This document shows, piece after piece, positions 1-5,600 of a stretch of 6,345 nucleotides of DNA (its first letter is position 1; the number at the start of each line of letters is the position of its first letter). A program made the translations under genes and the position numbers. The stretch is taken from assembly GCA_946405565.1 (NCBI GenBank), contig CAMJHU010000129.1, forward strand, positions 1-6,345. Reading direction: 5' to 3'. Source of the DNA: an uncultured Clostridia bacterium. GTDB taxonomy: Bacteria > Bacillota > Clostridia > Oscillospirales > Acutalibacteraceae. The notes under the pieces are model-generated. The model was not told the origin of the DNA and did no database searches. It was given only the letters and a program-made list of their open reading frames with translations.

Positions 1-121
1 CCCCGTAAAACTTGCTGTTCTGCAAACAGTCGGTGATATCCATCAGCACGTCCTCGCTCACGGCATACTCGCTGCCCGCCGGCATCCGCAGCGAGGAATC
101 CACAAATTCCGTCATATCCAT
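1..121 (-). CDS. N-terminal fragment of an unrecognised protein (runs off the left edge)
   Basis: A reading frame opens with ATG at 121 on the minus strand and stays open for 40 codons to the window edge, so only the N-terminus is seen (it begins MDMTEFVDSS and continues through SEDVLMDITDCLQNSKFYG). The start is chosen because an exact AGGAGG lies at 135-130, 8 bases upstream; the second ATG at 115 is 14 bases from it and less suitable. A good sigma-A promoter (164-159 and 187-182) sits just upstream, so this is the first gene of its own transcription unit, not a continuation of the neighbouring SPFH operon, which is closed by a terminator. The visible stretch is acidic, has no signal peptide or membrane segment, and matches no family I recognise. 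No function is proposed. The gene call itself is well supported by promoter, RBS and open frame together. Confidence 0.72.
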   Translation of the reverse strand, partial: MDMTEFVDSSLRMPAGSEYAVSEDVLMDITDCLQNSKFYG

Positions 122-129
122 ATCAAACG

Positions 130-135
130 CCTCCT
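130..135 (-). promoter_or_regulatory. Ribosome binding site of the partial left-edge gene
   Basis: An exact AGGAGG on the minus strand, 8 bases before the ATG at 121. It decides between the two nearby in-frame ATGs (121 and 115) in favour of the first. Confidence 0.75.
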
Positions 136-158
136 GTGACGATTCTTTTATCATATCT

Positions 159-187
159 ATTATATCGAATATGCCGGGATAAATCAA
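159..187 (-). promoter_or_regulatory. Sigma-A type promoter of the partial left-edge gene
   Basis: Minus strand: -35 TTGATT at 187-182, a 17-base spacer, and a perfect -10 TATAAT at 164-159. This predicts a transcript start near 152 and a leader of about 30 bases containing the AGGAGG site. The promoter lies between the terminator of the upstream unit (235-277) and the ATG at 121, in AT-rich DNA. No operator-like repeat is evident around it. Confidence 0.75.
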
Positions 188-234
188 CCACTTTTTTGTG
201 AGTTTTGATATATTTCATCTTCTGTCAGGGACAG

Positions 235-277
235 AAAAAAAAACGGGAACGGCACTGCTCCTTTGTACCGTTCCCGT
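235..277 (-). terminator. Intrinsic terminator of the SPFH-RHH operon
   Basis: A perfect 10-bp stem, ACGGGAACGG at 243-252 and CCGTTCCCGT at 268-277, encloses a 15-base loop. Read on the minus strand it is followed directly by nine T residues (complement of 235-243, sharing the last base with the stem). It begins 8 bases after the stop of the RHH gene. On the plus strand there is no T tract after the stem, so it acts in the minus direction only. Confidence 0.92.
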
Positions 278-284
278 CATGGCA

Positions 285-506
285 TTATGGGTTGTCTTCA
301 CTGCCGAAGCGGTTCACATCAATGTCCGGCGGCGCGTCGATCTCCCTGCCGACGTAACCGCCGTTCTTGCACCTTTGTCTGACGCACTCGGTCAATAAAT
401 ATTCGATCTGCCCGTTGACCGAGCGGAAATCATCCTCTGCCCACGCAGCAATCTCGTTGTACAGCTTTTCGGACAGACGGAGGGGCACCTGTTTCTTCGC
501 CGCCAT
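285..506 (-). CDS. Small ribbon-helix-helix (Arc-like) DNA-binding protein
   Basis: A 73-residue protein. Residues 5-46 fit a ribbon-helix-helix fold: a strand (KQVPLRLSE, with alternating Q6, P8 and R10 that would face DNA in a dimer), helix A (about 13-25), a turn with the segment RSVNGQIEYLL, and helix B (about 30-45). The remaining 25 or so residues are a glycine-, proline- and aspartate-rich acidic tail with no fold I recognise. Such proteins normally bind short repeated operators as dimers or higher oligomers, often repressing their own operon; that role here is inferred. The ATG at 506 lies two codons after the TGA of the SPFH gene, in the same frame, and has no Shine-Dalgarno sequence (the preceding bases are TGATGCCCC), so translation probably depends on ribosomes finishing the SPFH gene. 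An intrinsic terminator follows immediately. It could instead be a non-DNA-binding partner of the SPFH protein or the antitoxin-like half of a pair, but no toxin gene is adjacent. Confidence 0.87.
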   Translation of the reverse strand: MAAKKQVPLRLSEKLYNEIAAWAEDDFRSVNGQIEYLLTECVRQRCKNGGYVGREIDAPPDIDVNRFGSEDNP

Positions 507-512
507 GGGGCA

Positions 513-1538
513 TCAATACAGGCTGCCGGAATTGACGACAGGCTGCGCGTCGTGATTGCCGCAGAGAACCACCAACAGATTGGAGACCATCGCGGCTTTG
601 CGCTCGTCGTCCAGCTCCACCACGTTCTTTTCACTGAGCTGTTCGAGCGCCATTTCCACCATGCCCACCGCGCCGTCCACAATGAGCTTCCGCGCGTCCA
701 CCACGGCGCTTGCCTGCTGACGCTGGAGCATGGCGGCGGCAATTTCGGGCGCGTAGGCGAGATAGGTGATGCGGGCTTCAATGATTTCAATGCCCGCGTT
801 TTCGACCTTTTCCTGAATCTCGTCGCGGATGCGCTGTGCCACGATTTCACTCGAACCGCGGAGAGAACCCTCGTCGGCAATGCCGTCGCCGGTGGTATCC
901 ACATTCTCCGCCACGTCGTAGGGATAGAGACGGACGATGTTCCGGAGTGCCGTGTCGCACTGGAGCGAGAGATATTCCTTGTAGTTGTCCACGTTGAAGA
1001 CAGCCTTCGCGGTATCCACTACCCTCCAGATCACCGCAATGCCGATTTCAATGGGATTGCCGAGGCAGTCGTTGATTTTCTGCTTGTTGTTGTTGAGGGT
1101 CATGATTTTGAGGGAGATGGTCTTGCTGGGGCCTGTGGTGAGATTCACCTGCATCTGGTTGACCGGCAAAACGGCGTCGCCGTCGTCGTCACTCACATCT
1201 CCGCTCTGCCGGAGCTTGGTGCCAGCAGCGGGATTGAAGGCGGTGCAGAAGGGATTCACCCAGTAGAAGCCGTCGCCCCGGAGCGTGCCGACATACTTGC
1301 CGAACAGCGTCAGCACCAGCGCTTCCTGCGGCTTGAGGACCTTCAGACCCAGAAACACAATCCAGCCCAGTGAGAACCAGACAGCCGCGGCAATGCACAG
1401 AATCGAATCGGTCGGTTCTTCCATGGAGGTACCGATCACAAACGCCGACACACTGGCAATATACAGCAGCACGGTCAGCACCAGTACCGCCATGCCGTTC
1501 TTTCTTTTGGTCAGAATTTTTTCCTGCATTTCTTTCAT
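513..1538 (-). CDS. SPFH/band-7 domain membrane protein
   Basis: A 341-residue protein of the SPFH (stomatin, prohibitin, flotillin, HflK/C) superfamily. A basic N-terminus (KILTKRKNG) is followed by two hydrophobic helices, about residues 16-36 and 45-66, separated by a short acidic loop; this predicts a membrane hairpin with the large C-terminal part on the cytoplasmic side. The SPFH domain spans about 67-290: it opens with VLKPQEALVLTLFGKYVGT and the GDGFYWVNPF segment, contains NPIEIGIAVIWRVVD, and ends in the helix around EARITYLAYAPEIAAAML and QRQQASAVVDARK. The tail (291-341) has VGMVEMALEQL and ERKAAMVSNLLVVLC. Two acidic stretches stand out: SDDDGD at 116-121 and an insertion DTTGDGIADE at 214-223. 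Family members form oligomeric rings or scaffolds in membranes; the specific role of this subgroup is not known to me. The start at 1538 is backed by AAAGGAG at 1554-1548, 9 bases upstream. It is the first gene of an operon with the RHH gene. I am confident of the family and not of a function. Confidence 0.93.
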   Translation of the reverse strand: MKEMQEKILTKRKNGMAVLVLTVLLYIASVSAFVIGTSMEEPTDSILCIAAAVWFSLGWIVFLGLKVLKPQEALVLTLFGKYVGTLRGDGFYWVNPFCTAFNPAAGTKLRQSGDVSDDDGDAVLPVNQMQVNLTTGPSKTISLKIMTLNNNKQKINDCLGNPIEIGIAVIWRVVDTAKAVFNVDNYKEYLSLQCDTALRNIVRLYPYDVAENVDTTGDGIADEGSLRGSSEIVAQRIRDEIQEKVENAGIEIIEARITYLAYAPEIAAAMLQRQQASAVVDARKLIVDGAVGMVEMALEQLSEKNVVELDDERKAAMVSNLLVVLCGNHDAQPVVNSGSLY

Positions 1539-1547
1539 GGTGATGTA

Positions 1548-1554
1548 CTCCTTT
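1548..1554 (-). promoter_or_regulatory. Ribosome binding site of the SPFH gene
   Basis: AAAGGAG on the minus strand, 9 bases before the ATG at 1538. It fixes the start and lies only 2 bases outside the 8-bp repeat array, so a protein bound to the array, or an RNA hairpin formed by it, would be close enough to affect ribosome access. Confidence 0.8.
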
Positions 1555-1556
1555 GC

Positions 1557-1597
1557 AAGTGATCAAGTGATCAAGTGATCACTTGATCACTCTTGAT
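1557..1597. repeat. Tandem 8-bp repeats forming a 26-bp perfect palindrome (candidate operator or leader hairpin)
   Basis: Three abutting copies of AAGTGATC occupy 1557-1564, 1565-1572 and 1573-1580, followed by inverted copies, so that 1566-1591 is a perfect 26-bp palindrome centred between 1578 and 1579. After a 2-base bulge (1592-1593) pairing resumes for TGAT at 1594-1597. Four GATC sites start at 1561, 1569, 1577 and 1585, exactly 8 bases apart. The array lies between the SPFH promoter (predicted start near 1629) and its RBS, so it is both DNA in the promoter-proximal region and part of the transcribed leader. RHH proteins typically bind short direct or inverted repeats, and the operon encodes one, so an autoregulatory operator is the favoured reading (inference). 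Alternatives are an RNA stem-loop that stabilises the mRNA or a methylation-sensitive site. Confidence 0.88.
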
Positions 1598-1635
1598 AAG
1601 GTTTTGATGGCTTGTCAAATATATTTGATATTAAA

Positions 1636-1664
1636 ATAATATCATATCACTATCGTTTTGTCAA
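1636..1664 (-). promoter_or_regulatory. Sigma-A promoter of the SPFH-RHH operon
   Basis: Minus strand: consensus -35 TTGACA at 1664-1659, a 17-base spacer, and -10 TATTAT at 1641-1636. The predicted start near 1629 gives a leader of roughly 90 bases that contains the palindromic repeat array and the RBS. The surrounding DNA (1616-1670) is very AT-rich. This is one of the strongest-looking promoters in the window, which suits a unit that needs an operator to hold it down. Confidence 0.87.
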
Positions 1665-1967
1665 TATATTGGCAACGGATTTGTAGAGATGCCCTGAAAC
1701 AAGCGGTGATTTTTGGTAACTCATACAATCCGGTTGCCGGTATACGAAGATTACGAGGATTTTGCTGTAAACTATATATTTATTTTTTTTACTTTTACTG
1801 TATTTTCCTCGTTTCATCGACAACATTTACCCTGTGATTGCCTGAAAACCGCGTATTTCAGGTTTTTTTTGGTACTTGAAGTGTTGTCGAAGAAGTCCTT
1901 TTTTGCTAGACAACACTCGACAACATCCTATCCTCCCCGAACCACAGACAAAATAGGTTCCACCTGT
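1665..1967. other. Intergenic region between divergent SPFH and Smr genes; no gene seen
   Basis: About 300 bases between the two divergent promoters. It contains open frames on both strands (for example around 1713-2072 plus and 1827-2126 minus), but they lack an RBS, have low-complexity or atypical composition, and resemble no family. What it does hold is an AT-rich core (about 1762-1806, with a long T tract near 1780) flanked by a weak inverted pair ACGAGGA (1753-1759) and TCCTCGT (1806-1812), and the cluster of four TMGACAACAY motifs at 1817-1926. I read it as regulatory DNA. A small RNA cannot be excluded but I see no internal promoter-terminator pair to support one. Confidence 0.6.
1817..1926. 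repeat. Cluster of four 10-bp TMGACAACAY motifs, Spo0A-box-like (candidate regulator binding sites)
   Basis: Copies: TCGACAACAT at 1817-1826 (plus), GTGTTGTCGA at 1881-1890 (the same motif on the minus strand), TAGACAACAC at 1907-1916 (plus) and TCGACAACAT at 1917-1926 (plus). The last two abut head to tail with a 10-base period, and the first and last are identical and exactly 100 bases apart. The inverted copy plus the third form an 8-bp stem (1881-1888 with 1909-1916). The minus-strand-oriented copy contains TGTCGAA at 1885-1891, which equals the published Spo0A-box core; the other TCGACA copies match it at six of seven positions. The cluster ends about 40 bases upstream of the Smr -35 element, a typical activator position. 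Binding by Spo0A or any other protein is inference. Confidence 0.65.
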
Positions 1968-1996
1968 TTGACAAACCGACAAAAACATGCTAAGAT
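1968..1996 (+). promoter_or_regulatory. Sigma-A promoter of the Smr-domain gene
   Basis: Plus strand: consensus -35 TTGACA at 1968-1973, a 17-base spacer, and -10 TAAGAT at 1991-1996. The transcript should begin near 2003, giving a leader of about 74 bases before the ATG at 2077. The motif cluster at 1817-1926 lies directly upstream. Confidence 0.82.
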
Positions 1997-2076
1997 AAAT
2001 CCCATCGGAAACACCGGCAGGGTATTTCACAGCAATTCCGGCGTTGCGTATCTTATCAGAGGACGGCGGTAGATTC

Positions 2077-2340
2077 ATGTTGACACGGCGCAAAGGCAAT
2101 ATCATCGAAGCGGACATCCACGGCATGACGTCCGACGAAGCTTATCGCGACCTGCTCCGGCTCATCGATCATGCCGGACGCGACGTCGCCGAGATTCACG
2201 TCATTCACGGCTACCGCCGCGGCGATACCCTCAAAAGCATGGTCATGACCCGTCTGCGCCACCCCCGCATTGCCTACCGTCTCCCCTCTCTCCAGAATGA
2301 CGGCGTCACCAAGCTGTTTTTGAAAAAGACCGGGAAATAA
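2077..2340 (+). CDS. Stand-alone Smr-domain protein (MutS2 C-terminal-like)
   Basis: An 87-residue protein that is almost entirely one Smr domain. The first signature is ADIHGMTSDEA (residues about 13-23, equivalent to the family LDLHG motif) and the second is IHVIHGYRRGDTLKSMV (about 41-57, the HGxxxG loop followed by a helix), ending in strands around IAYRLPSLQNDGVTKLFLK. Smr domains occur at the end of MutS2 and as small single proteins, and several have nuclease activity on branched or nicked DNA or on RNA associated with ribosomes; which substrate applies here is unknown. The same frame can be opened by TTG at 2044, adding 11 residues, but ATG at 2077 is preferred because the homology begins after it and GGCGGT at 2065-2070 gives a weak RBS 6 bases away (AGAGGA at 2058-2063 is 13 away). 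It is a single-gene unit with its own promoter and terminator, convergent with carB. Confidence 0.88.
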   Translation: MLTRRKGNIIEADIHGMTSDEAYRDLLRLIDHAGRDVAEIHVIHGYRRGDTLKSMVMTRLRHPRIAYRLPSLQNDGVTKLFLKKTGK

Positions 2341-2343
2341 ATC

Positions 2344-2392
2344 ACCCCGAACCGTTTGTGTAAATAAACACCGAACGGTTCGGGGTAATTTT
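2344..2392 (+). terminator. Intrinsic terminator of the Smr gene
   Basis: A perfect 13-bp stem: ACCCCGAACCGTT at 2344-2356 pairs with AACGGTTCGGGGT at 2374-2386 around a 17-base loop, followed by AATTTT. It begins 4 bases after the Smr stop codon. The T tract is short but the stem is strong. On the minus strand the stem is followed by TGATTTATTT, so it may also stop transcription arriving from carB, though less well. Confidence 0.88.
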
Positions 2393-2420
2393 GGGTTGTT
2401 TTCAGGTTTTGCCGTTCCTT

Positions 2421-2518
2421 TTTGTAGGGGACGACCTCCGGACGTCCCGGCAAGAAAAGCCTCGATGAATATCAGGGTCAGGCGAATGGTGATAGGGTTC
2501 CTTTGTCTGTATTCGCCC
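2421..2518. repeat. Inverted-repeat-rich intergenic element (TAGGGGACG and AGGCGAAT stems)
   Basis: Two inverted pairs in a gene-free stretch: GGGACG at 2428-2433 with CGTCCC at 2443-2448 (9-base loop), and GGCGAAT at 2481-2487 with ATTCGCC at 2511-2517 (23-base spacer). The strings TAGGGGACG and, on the minus strand, TAGGGCGAAT resemble ends of short dispersed repeats that I associate with Clostridia genomes; that resemblance is from memory, not from a search. Small open frames crossing this stretch on both strands have no RBS and are not called. Only one copy of the element is in the window, so dispersal cannot be shown here. Confidence 0.5.
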
Positions 2519-2547
2519 TACCTTATTGCGTATCTGGGCTGGTCTTG

Positions 2548-2657
2548 CCCGGCAGGCTTCCGCCTGCCTGCCGGGGCGCTGCCCCGGTCCCTGCAAGGGC
2601 GCTGCCCTTGACCTGCCAAAGGGACTCGTCCCTTTGGAATCCCCGCCGCTGCGCGGC
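2548..2657. repeat. Array of five consecutive GC-rich stem-loops downstream of carB
   Basis: Five hairpins in 110 bases: CCCGGCAGGC (2548-2557) with GCCTGCCGGG (2566-2575); CCGGGGC (2571-2577) with GCCCCGG (2581-2587), loop GCT; CAAGGGC (2594-2600) with GCCCTTG (2604-2610), loop GCT; CCAAAGGGA (2616-2624) with TCCCTTTGG (2629-2637), loop CTCG; GCCGC (2645-2649) with GCGGC (2653-2657), loop TGC. The first and second stems compete for 2571-2575. No T tract follows any of them in either direction, so they are not classical intrinsic terminators. The order of stems and the recurring GCT loop suggest a defined repeat element, like the palindromic elements found between genes in many bacteria. It may protect or end the carB mRNA (inference). 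Confidence 0.72.
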
Positions 2658-2673
2658 TAGTTGGGCGCGTATT

Positions 2674-5600
2674 TTAGATTTTCGCGATATCAATCACCGA
2701 CAAATCCACGCCTGCCGCGTCTTTCAGACAGTTGACCAGCGCTCTCGCCGTATCCAGCGAGGTCAGGCAATGCACGCCGCATTCCACGGCATTCCGGCGG
2801 ATCAGGAATCCGTCGCGCTTGGTCTCCATGCCCTGCGTCGGCGTATTGATGATGAGGTCAAGCTCGTTATTGACAATCATATCCAGATAATTCGGCTTGC
2901 CCCCTTGCAGTCTCTTGACCACACGGTTGGGAATGCCGCGGTCGGCGAGATATTTGCCCGTGCCGGCGGTGCAGTAGATTTCGTAGCCGAGATCGGCAAA
3001 ATCCTTGGCAATCGGCACGACTTCTTCCTTGTCCATATCCTTCACCGTAATGGCAATCTTATGGGTGGTAGGCAGATGGATACCCGTGCCCACAAACGCC
3101 TTGATGAGTGCTTCCTCATAGGTGTAACCGATACCCAGCACTTCGCCGGTGGACTTCATTTCGGGTCCGAGGCTGATGTCCGCGCCGTAGAGCTTCTCAA
3201 ACGAGAAGACCGGCATCTTGATGGCAATTGTGGACTTCTCCGGCTGGAGACCGTATTCATAGCCCAGATCGGGAATCTTCTTATCCCCGAAGAGACACTG
3301 CGTCGCCAGCTTGACAATCGGAATGCCCGTGATCTTGCTGATATAGGGAACCGTTCTCGACGAACGGGGATTGGCTTCGATGATATACACCACATCGTCC
3401 TTGACAATGAACTGGATGTTGATCATGCCGATTACGCCCAGTGCCAGCGCGAGATTGCGGGTATCCTCCACAATCTTTTCCTGCACGCTCTTCTTGAGCG
3501 ACTGGCAGGGATACACGGAGATGGAATCGCCCGAATGCACACCCGCGCGTTCGATATGCTCCATGATGCCCGGAATCAGGATGTCGGTGCCGTCACAGAT
3601 CGCGTCCACTTCGACTTCCTTGCCCATGATGTATTTATCCACCAGAATCGGGTGATCCTGCTGTACCCGGTTGATGATGCCGATGTACTCGCGGATTTCC
3701 TTATCCGAGAAGGCGATGTGCATACCCTGACCGCCCAGCACATAGGACGGACGCACCAGCACGGGATAACCGATTTCATTGGCGGCGGCAATGGCTTCTT
3801 CACAGGTGAAGACCGTCTTGCCGGGTGCTTTCGGAATCTGGCACTGGGTGAGAATCTGGTCAAAGAGTTCTCTGTCTTCCGCCTTGTCCATATTCTCCGC
3901 CGACGTGCCGAGAATCCGCACGCCCATCTTGTCCAGCGCCTCGCAGAGCTTGATGGCGGTCTGTCCGCCGAACTGCACCACCGCGCCGTAGGGCTGTTCC
4001 AGCTCCACGATGTTGCGCACGTCTTCGGGGGTCAGCGGCTCGAAATAGAGCTTGTCCGCGACGTCGAAGTCGGTGGAAACGGTTTCGGGGTTGTTGTTGA
4101 CGATGATGGTTTCATAGCCCGCCTCGCGCAGCGCCCACACCGAATGCACCGAGCAGTAGTCAAATTCCACGCCCTGACCGATGCGGATGGGACCTGAACC
4201 GATGACCATGACCTTCTTTTTGTCGGTGGCGGGGTCAACCTCGTTCTCGCTCTCATAGCAGGAATAGTAATAGGGGGTCTCCGCGTCGAATTCCGCGGCG
4301 CAGGTATCCACCATCTTGTAGGCAACCCTGATGTCATTCTCATAACGCAGAGCGCGGATGTCGTCTTCATTCTTGCCGCAGATTTCACCGATCACCTTGT
4401 CGGTGAAGCCCAGCAGCTTGGCACGGCGGAGGATTTCGACATTGAAGTCCGTCGCGATAGCCTTTTCCATCTCCACGATGGAGGCGAGTTTATCAATGAA
4501 CCACAGGTCAATGGTGGTGATGTCGTGGATTTTCTTCTGGGTATAGCCGCGGCGCAACGCTTCGGCGATGACATAGATGCGGCGGTCGTCCACCAGATGC
4601 AGTGCCTTGGCGAGTGCCTCGTCGCTGAGCTCCATGATTTCCTTGACCCGCAGGGAAAAGACATTGGTTTCCAGACAGCGGATGGCTTTCATGAGCGCAC
4701 TCTCGAAGTTGATGCCGATGCCCATGACTTCGCCGGTCGCCTTCATCTGGGTGCCGAGTTTGCGCTTGGCGTAGACGAACTTGTCGAACGGCCAGCGCGG
4801 AATCTTGACCACGCAGTAGTCCACGGTCGGCTCAAAACAGGCGTAGGTCTTGTGGGTAATGGCGTTCTTAATCTCGTCGAGGCGGAAGCCCAGCGCGATC
4901 TTGGAGGCGACGCGGGCAATCGGATAGCCGGTTGCCTTGGAAGCCAGCGCGGAGGAACGGCTCAGACGGGGATTGACCTCGATGACCGCGTATTCAAAGC
5001 TGTCGGGATGGAGCGCAAACTGCACGTTGCAGCCGCCTGAGATTTTGAGTTCCTCGATAATCGCAAGCGCCGCGCTGCGGAGCATCTGATATTCCTTGTC
5101 GGCGAGCGTCTGGGCAGGCGCCACGACGATGGAGTCGCCGGTATGCACGCCCACGGGGTCCACGTTTTCCATGCTGCACACGGTCACGCAGTTGCCGTCG
5201 CCGTCGCGGATGACTTCAAACTCGATTTCCTTCCAGCCGCCGATATAGCGCTCAATCAGCGCCTCGGTCACGCGGCTGACCTGCAAGCCGTGACCGCAGA
5301 TTTCCTCCAGCTCTTCCCGCGTGCGGGCAATGCCGCCGCCGGTGCCGCCGAGGGTGAAGGCGGGACGCACGACAACCGGATAGCCGATCTTCTCGGCAAA
5401 GGCAACCGCGTCTTCCACATTGTGAACCACGAGGCTGTCCGCGCAGGGCTGACCGATTTTTTCCATCGTGTCCTTGAATTCCTGCCGGTCTTCCGCCTTG
5501 CGGATGGTTTCGGCAGTGGTGCCGATCAATTTGACATTGTGTTCGGCAAAGAATCCCTCTTCCTCCAGCTCCACCGCGAGGTTGAGCGCGTTCTGACCGC

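Noticed and set aside
392..904. 170-residue minus-strand open frame overlapping both SPFH and RHH genes
   Set aside because: Serine-, arginine- and tryptophan-rich out-of-frame translation of the two genuine genes; not a frameshifted part of either, since both are intact.
552..1373. 273-residue plus-strand open frame opposite the SPFH gene
   Set aside because: Antisense shadow; histidine-rich composition and no RBS or promoter, while the SPFH protein on the other strand is clearly real.
1557..1597. CRISPR-like or satellite array
   Set aside because: The units are 8 bp and abut without spacers; this is an operator-like palindrome, not a CRISPR array.
1590..1618. Second possible promoter on the minus strand with TTGACA at 1618-1613
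   Set aside because: At 17 bases downstream the sequence is CAAGAG, which is not a -10 element; the promoter at 1636-1664 fits much better.
1713..2072. 119-residue plus-strand open frame in the intergenic region
   Set aside because: Phenylalanine-rich from T tracts, non-ATG start without an RBS, and it overlaps the Smr promoter and motif cluster.
2044..2076. TTG start extending the Smr protein by 11 residues
   Set aside because: The extra residues lie outside the Smr domain, no RBS precedes the TTG, and the ATG at 2077 has GGCGGT at suitable distance.
1827..2126. 99-residue minus-strand open frame in the intergenic region
   Set aside because: Runs through the Smr promoter and start, has no RBS, and shows no recognisable domain.
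2503..4197. 564-residue plus-strand open frame across carB
   Set aside because: It lies opposite a complete, motif-perfect CarB; its histidine- and aspartate-rich composition is what antisense of a GC-rich gene gives, it has no RBS, and it begins inside repeat DNA.
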